The notes beneath the pieces are model-generated. The model saw only the letters and a list, made by a program, of their open reading frames with translations. It made no database searches and was not told where the DNA came from. From M30B80 sp965656935 (GTDB lineage: Bacteria; Pseudomonadota; Alphaproteobacteria; Rhodobacterales; Rhodobacteraceae), in assembly GCA_965656935.1 (NCBI GenBank), contig CBFHMG010000001.1, positions 372,001-436,000 of the forward strand: a stretch of DNA of 64,000 bases. The letters are read 5' to 3'. Positions 60,160 through 64,000 of this stretch are shown piece by piece. A program made the position numbers and the translations under genes. The first letter of the stretch is position 1. Each line of letters begins with the position of its first letter.

Positions 60160-61971
60160 TTATGCGGCCGTCTCACCACTGTTCTCGGCGGTCTCGGTTG
60201 GCGTGTCTGCCTTTGCCTCATCCGATGTCACCACGTCAGTCTGGGCATCATCAGCTTTGACCTCATCGGTTTTAGGCTTGCGAGCACGCGGTGCGCGTTT
60301 GCGCTTGGGCTTTGGTGCGGCTTCTGCCTCGGGTGTCTCAGCGGCCACGGTCTCGGCTTCGGCAGGGGCGTCGTTTGTATCCTGATCTTCCGCGCGCGGG
60401 GCATCGCCACGGCGTTCATCAAAGCTGAGCGCAATGAAGCTTGGCATATGGTCGCCCAAGCCAACCACCCGATTGCCACCACCACCATCGCGGCCACGGC
60501 CACCACGTCCGCCACGGCGGTTATCGTCACGCTCACGCGGAGCCGCGCGCTGTGGCTGTTCGCCATCGCTTTCGGCTGTTGTGCTACGATCCTGACGGGG
60601 CTTGCGGCGCGGGTCCTGCTTTTGTGCAGGGGCCTCGGCCGCGTCCTGTGGTGCCTCAGTTGCGGGCGCTTCGGCGTCCTTGGCCTCAACCACCTCAGGG
60701 GCTGCTGTTTCGTCTTTGGCGACAGCGTCTTTCCGACCACGACCGCGTCCGCCACGGCTGCGGCCACGGGGTTTGTCATCCGAGCTCTCGGCAGTCGCTT
60801 GGCTGGAACGGCCACCCTCGGGCGACCAAGGCAGTTCAGCGCGTGGGATCGGGTTGCCGATCAGGCTTTCAATCGCCGCCAAGAGCTTGTCATCGGCAGG
60901 AATTTTGATCGTGATCGCAGCGCCTTTACGGCCCGCGCGACCTGTGCGGCCAATACGGTGCACGTAATCCTCGGCATGGGAGGGGACGTCATAATTGAAC
61001 ACATGGCTGACGCTTGGAACATCAAGCCCGCGCGCGGCCACATCGGAGGCCACAAGGAAGCGCAGCTTGCCTTCGCGGAAGCCGTCCAGCGTGCGTGTGC
61101 GATGCGCCTGATCCAGATCACCATGGATTGGTGACGCATCAAGACCGTGCTTTTGCAATGACTTGGCAACGATATCTACATCCACCTTGCGGTTGCAGAA
61201 GATAATCGCATTGGTGCAGGCATCGCCTTCGGCTTCGATGGATTTGCGCAGCATCTCGCGCTTTTCCTTGGCGGTTTGGTCACGGCGCGAGGGCGTGAAT
61301 TCCAGCAAGGATTGCGTGATCGTATCCGAGGTTGTGGATTGCCGTGCCACTTCGATCCGTGCGGGGTTCGACAGGAAGGTCGAGGTGATCCGCTCGATCT
61401 CGGGTGCCATGGTGGCCGAGAAGAAGAAGGTCTGGCGGGTAAAGGGGGTCAGGCTGAAGATGCGCTCGATATCGGGGATGAAACCCATATCCAGCATCCG
61501 GTCGGCCTCATCCACCACCATGATCTGCACGCCCGTGAGCAGCAGTTTACCGCGCTCGAAATGGTCCAGAAGACGGCCAGGTGTGGCGATCAGAACATCG
61601 ACGCCACGGTCGATCAACTGGTCTTGTTCCTTGAAGGAGACACCACCGATCAGCAGCGCTTTGGTCAGTTTGACGTTTTTGGCATAGATGTCGAAATTCT
61701 CGGCAACCTGTGCGGCAAGCTCACGTGTCGGGCAAAGCACAAGGCTGCGCGGCATCCGTGCACGCGCGCGGCCACGGGCCAGAAGGGTGATCATGGGCAG
61801 CGTGAAGCTGGCTGTTTTTCCGGTGCCGGTTTGCGCAATTCCCAATACATCGCGGCCTTCAAGGGCGGGGGGAATTGCACCTTCCTGAATAGGGGTCGGT
61901 GTTTCATATCCCGCTTCCTCAATAGCTTTGAGGACCTTGGGATTAAGGTTGAGTTCAGAAAATTTTGTCAT
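60160..61971 (-). CDS. rhlE: DEAD-box RNA helicase, RhlE type, with long basic tail
   Basis: 603 residues. Core (about 1-385): Q motif PTPIQEGAIP, Walker A AQTGTGKT, PTRELA, TPGRLLDH, VVDEADRMLDMGF (DEAD), FFSATM, VASDVAARGLDV and HRIGRTGRAGR. Tail (about 395-603): Arg/Gly stretches (GRSRGGRGRGRKD and GGRGGRGRDGGGGN), acidic Ala/Glu-rich parts and a basic KPKRKRAPRARKPKTDE. The tail should bind RNA without sequence preference and may drive condensates or degradosome contact. Start MTKFSELNLNP at 61971; the longer frame to 62064 covers the leader. Confidence 0.92.
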   Translation of the reverse strand: MTKFSELNLNPKVLKAIEEAGYETPTPIQEGAIPPALEGRDVLGIAQTGTGKTASFTLPMITLLARGRARARMPRSLVLCPTRELAAQVAENFDIYAKNVKLTKALLIGGVSFKEQDQLIDRGVDVLIATPGRLLDHFERGKLLLTGVQIMVVDEADRMLDMGFIPDIERIFSLTPFTRQTFFFSATMAPEIERITSTFLSNPARIEVARQSTTSDTITQSLLEFTPSRRDQTAKEKREMLRKSIEAEGDACTNAIIFCNRKVDVDIVAKSLQKHGLDASPIHGDLDQAHRTRTLDGFREGKLRFLVASDVAARGLDVPSVSHVFNYDVPSHAEDYVHRIGRTGRAGRKGAAITIKIPADDKLLAAIESLIGNPIPRAELPWSPEGGRSSQATAESSDDKPRGRSRGGRGRGRKDAVAKDETAAPEVVEAKDAEAPATEAPQDAAEAPAQKQDPRRKPRQDRSTTAESDGEQPQRAAPRERDDNRRGGRGGRGRDGGGGNRVVGLGDHMPSFIALSFDERRGDAPRAEDQDTNDAPAEAETVAAETPEAEAAPKPKRKRAPRARKPKTDEVKADDAQTDVVTSDEAKADTPTETAENSGETAA

Positions 61972-61985
61972 ATGCGTCCAGTCTG

Positions 61986-62003
61986 GCCGGAACCTGTTCC
62001 GGC
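61986..62003 (-). other. Hairpin in the helicase 5' leader
   Basis: GCCGGAA/TTCCGGC, a seven-pair stem with the four-base loop CCTG, ends 15 bp upstream of the helicase ATG. It could affect ribosome access or helicase self-regulation; there is no T-tract. Confidence 0.4.
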
Positions 62004-62166
62004 TGATGATGAATGGAGCGCATAGGCCTCGCGCTCCGCGATGCGTTCGGGCCGGATCGCCCACAACACAAGGCGTGACCTACTGCAACTGGGTGGATAG
62101 GTCAAATCTGCACCTTAGGAGGCAGAAAAATAAGCTCGATTTGTGGCTTTTTCAGCGCGAAACGCC

Positions 62167-62664
62167 CTAAAGCAGCCCCGCCGCCGAAGCCCGTGCAAGC
62201 GCATCGGAGAACAAGGCTGGTGGGGCCGAGATGGCAAGGGTCACATCTGTTCCGATCACTTCGGCCTGCAGGCCCTGTTGCGCGGCAGCGGTGAACATAT
62301 CAGCCGACATGAGGATCGCGCCAAGGCTATGGCCCAAGCAATCGCCCGCGGCCACGCAAAACCGCGTGCGGCGCGGAGAGGGGGCAAAGGGCAATTCGAC
62401 CCCGTCCATCCAGACAGAGGGGCGCGTGATTGGACGCGCCACCCCGTCCCATCTTTGGCCGATCTGAAGAAGATAAACAGGTGAACCACCTTGGGTGATC
62501 ACCCGCGCCTCGCCGATCAGAACGCGGTGCCGCCCCGTGGCGATCACGGCTTGGCCCGACCACGCACCCGCGACACCACTGGCCGCGCTACGCGCCACAC
62601 CTCCTTGCGGCAGGATCTGACAGGCAGGAAGGCAAAGCAGCAGAATGATCAGCGCGCGGAACAT
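62167..62664 (-). CDS. Probable lipoprotein of unknown function
   Basis: 165 residues beginning MFRALIILLLCLPACQILPQ, a short hydrophobic signal with a possible (non-ideal) LPAC lipobox. The mature part is beta-rich with GRHRVLIGEARVI, WMDGVELPFAP and a disulfide-capable pair in CVAAGDCLGHSL. I recognise no family. It is followed on the same strand by the helicase gene after a 195-nt leader, and preceded by the Cys-containing unknown gene. Confidence 0.6.
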   Translation of the reverse strand: MFRALIILLLCLPACQILPQGGVARSAASGVAGAWSGQAVIATGRHRVLIGEARVITQGGSPVYLLQIGQRWDGVARPITRPSVWMDGVELPFAPSPRRTRFCVAAGDCLGHSLGAILMSADMFTAAAQQGLQAEVIGTDVTLAISAPPALFSDALARASAAGLL

Positions 62665-62699
62665 AGGGCCGATATGCCCTTTGCATGGTTAAGGCCGCG

Positions 62700-63299
62700 T
62701 TAACCTTGGCCTGCGCTTGGATGCAGCATTAAGGTAAAGCCCGCTTGCAGCACGGCCACCATTGGCAGGGGTGTCAGAACCGTGACCACCCTTTCAGGCA
62801 GGCCGCGCGCTGCGCCGTATCCCGTGGGGCTATAGGGGGTGCAATCGGCCCCTCGAACCAGATGGGGGAGGCCTTCAAGGCTGATGAAACAGCCCTTGGG
62901 CAGGGAATTTGCATTGGCCCGATGGGTGATTTGAACGCGGTCCCGCCCCACGCGGGATCGATGCAAGCATCGGTCAATCTCGCGATGCAGCGCAGGTCCA
63001 TAAACCTTTGCCCAAGCGGATTTGAACGCGGCATAGGCGGCGGGGCGGCAATAGCCGCATGGCCTGTGACCCGCGGCCAGCGCCACGGCTTCGTCCAGAA
63101 AGAACAAGGGCGTCCAGCGCCCTTCGGGTTGTGGGCCCTGATAGCGCCCTTTGGGGTGGTCCAGCGTGCAACTGATCCAATGCGGGTGCTTCCAGCGCGA
63201 GGTGCCAAGCTGGCCGCTCTCGTCAAACCCCAAGACCCCACGATTGCCCGTCAGCATCCCACGCGCCCGATCAGCGATGATCTCGCCCGTTGGCTGCAC
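62700..63299 (-). CDS. Conserved unknown protein with HRPCGYCRP motif
   Basis: 199 residues, soluble. The central FFLDEAVALAAGHRPCGYCRP carries a CxxC within a motif reminiscent of the Ada-type metal site; KSAWAKVYGP and RVQITHRANANSLPKGCFISL follow. Similar proteins (start with a GNRGVLG-like element, then W-x-C, then the HRPC motif) occur in alphaproteobacteria, but I know no function. It lies 23 nt after prfC on the same strand and may be co-transcribed. Confidence 0.62.
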   Translation of the reverse strand: MQPTGEIIADRARGMLTGNRGVLGFDESGQLGTSRWKHPHWISCTLDHPKGRYQGPQPEGRWTPLFFLDEAVALAAGHRPCGYCRPAAYAAFKSAWAKVYGPALHREIDRCLHRSRVGRDRVQITHRANANSLPKGCFISLEGLPHLVRGADCTPYSPTGYGAARGLPERVVTVLTPLPMVAVLQAGFTLMLHPSAGQG

Positions 63300-63322
63300 G
63301 CGGTTTTGAAGCGGGGAAGGCC

Positions 63323-64000
63323 TCAGATCATCAATTCCTTTGTCGCACTGAGTTTGACCTCTGGGTAGTCGCGCTCAACGCGGTCGATATCCCATTGCAG
63401 GCGGGTCAGATAAACGGGGTCGCCATCATTATCGGTCGCGATATGCTGCTTGTTTGCCGCCGCGAATTCCTCGACCTTGTCTTTGGGGCCATGCACCCAC
63501 CGCGCCGAGGTGAATTGCGAGGCCTCAAACCGCACAGGCAGCCCGTATTCCAGCTCGATCCGGCTGGCCAGAACCTCGAATTGCAGCGCGCCCACGACGC
63601 CGACAATAAAGCCCGAGCCGAATGTGGGCTTGAACACTTTGGCAGCCCCTTCCTCGGCGAATTGCATCAGGGCCTTGTCCAGATGCTTGGCCTTGAGCGG
63701 GTCACCCGCACGACAGGTTTGCAAAAGTTCAGGCGCGAAGGAGGGGATGCCCGTGAACCGCAGCGCCTCGCCCTCGGTCAGGGCATCGCCGATGCGCAAT
63801 TGGCCGTGGTTGGGAATGCCGATGATATCGCCTGCCCATCCTTCCTCGGCCAATTCGCGGTCCGAGGCGAGAAACATCACGGGGTTCGAGATGGCCATCG
63901 GTTTTTTCGTTCGCACATGATTGAGCTTCATGCCGCGCTGGAAATGGCCCGAGACGAGCCGCACGAAGGCCACGCGGTCACGATGTTTAGGGTCCATATT
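63323..64000 (-). CDS. prfC: Peptide chain release factor 3, C-terminal part
   Basis: The last about 225 residues of RF3, the GTPase that removes RF1 and RF2 from the ribosome; the rest lies beyond the right edge. NMDPKHRDRVAFVRLVSGHF begins domain II, HGQLRIGDALTEGE and VVGALQFEVLASRIELEYG belong to the C-terminal domains, and VYLTRLQWDIDRVERDYP is near the end. The reading frame is open to the window edge, so no start is called. Confidence 0.94.
   Translation of the reverse strand, partial: NMDPKHRDRVAFVRLVSGHFQRGMKLNHVRTKKPMAISNPVMFLASDRELAEEGWAGDIIGIPNHGQLRIGDALTEGEALRFTGIPSFAPELLQTCRAGDPLKAKHLDKALMQFAEEGAAKVFKPTFGSGFIVGVVGALQFEVLASRIELEYGLPVRFEASQFTSARWVHGPKDKVEEFAAANKQHIATDNDGDPVYLTRLQWDIDRVERDYPEVKLSATKELMI

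Overview
The window is one chromosomal stretch of an alphaproteobacterium, almost certainly of the Rhodobacterales (Rhodobacter/Roseobacter group). The evidence is a nuo cluster carrying the small accessory frames seen in that order (DUF5337- and DUF5333-like proteins, a small membrane protein, a lipoprotein and a carboxymuconolactone-decarboxylase-like protein), a NuoE with a long C-terminal extension, RNase J next to coaX and birA behind nuoN, a PopZ-like acidic protein, and GC-rich sequence throughout. I saw no phage, transposase, integrase, CRISPR array or rRNA. No gap between called genes exceeds about 300 bases; the longest (27814-28082, 31043-31300, 38189-38436, 45178-45415) are regulatory or empty.

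Layout. 1-9.3 kb: a minus-strand dipeptide/oligopeptide ABC transporter (dppD-dppF-binding protein-permease, the last cut by the window edge) diverges from three M20 metallopeptidase-family genes (an argE-like deacetylase and two tandem paralogous amidohydrolases) and a methyltransferase. This reads as uptake and deacylation of peptides or N-acyl amino acids. 8.3-13 kb: moaA, a DUF3422 membrane protein, kynureninase and an SDR oxidoreductase on the minus strand. 13.1-17.2 kb: pntA-pntB (proton-translocating transhydrogenase), then a 2-oxoglutarate/Fe(II) oxygenase. 17.2-19.1 kb: hemP (58 codons), a histone-deacetylase-family amidohydrolase and an exported glutathione peroxidase on the minus strand. 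19.2-22.2 kb: Nudix hydrolase, DUF1178 protein, two overlapping glycosyltransferase-like genes and tRNA-Cys. 22.4-27.7 kb: PCMT-like protein, TolC-family protein, PopZ-like protein, rhomboid protease, EF-P and a small conserved protein. 27.7-31 kb: tRNA-Leu, a complex intergenic node with an FNR-like box, an unrecognised protein, and the apt/DUF2927/mtnP salvage operon. 31.3-38.2 kb: SulP transporter, flavin reductase, GNAT, GMC oxidoreductase and ptsP (enzyme I of the nitrogen PTS).

38.4-56.9 kb holds all 14 respiratory complex I genes, nuoA to nuoN, interrupted by six accessory frames and by three intrinsic terminators (after nuoE, after the helix-hairpin-helix protein and after nuoF). The genes birA, coaX and rnj follow nuoN with no gap or tiny overlaps and end in a strong bidirectional terminator. 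60.1-64 kb on the minus strand: an RhlE-type DEAD-box helicase with a long basic tail, a lipoprotein, a Cys-containing unknown protein and the C-terminal part of prfC.

The parts I would look at first are the 27.86-28.08 kb node (FNR-like box placed exactly as a class II activator site for an unrecognised gene, plus a minus-strand hairpin and terminator resembling a small RNA), the helix-hairpin-helix module shared by NuoE and the neighbouring Lys/Ala-rich membrane protein, and the internal terminators that divide the nuo cluster. None of these could be tested here by database search.
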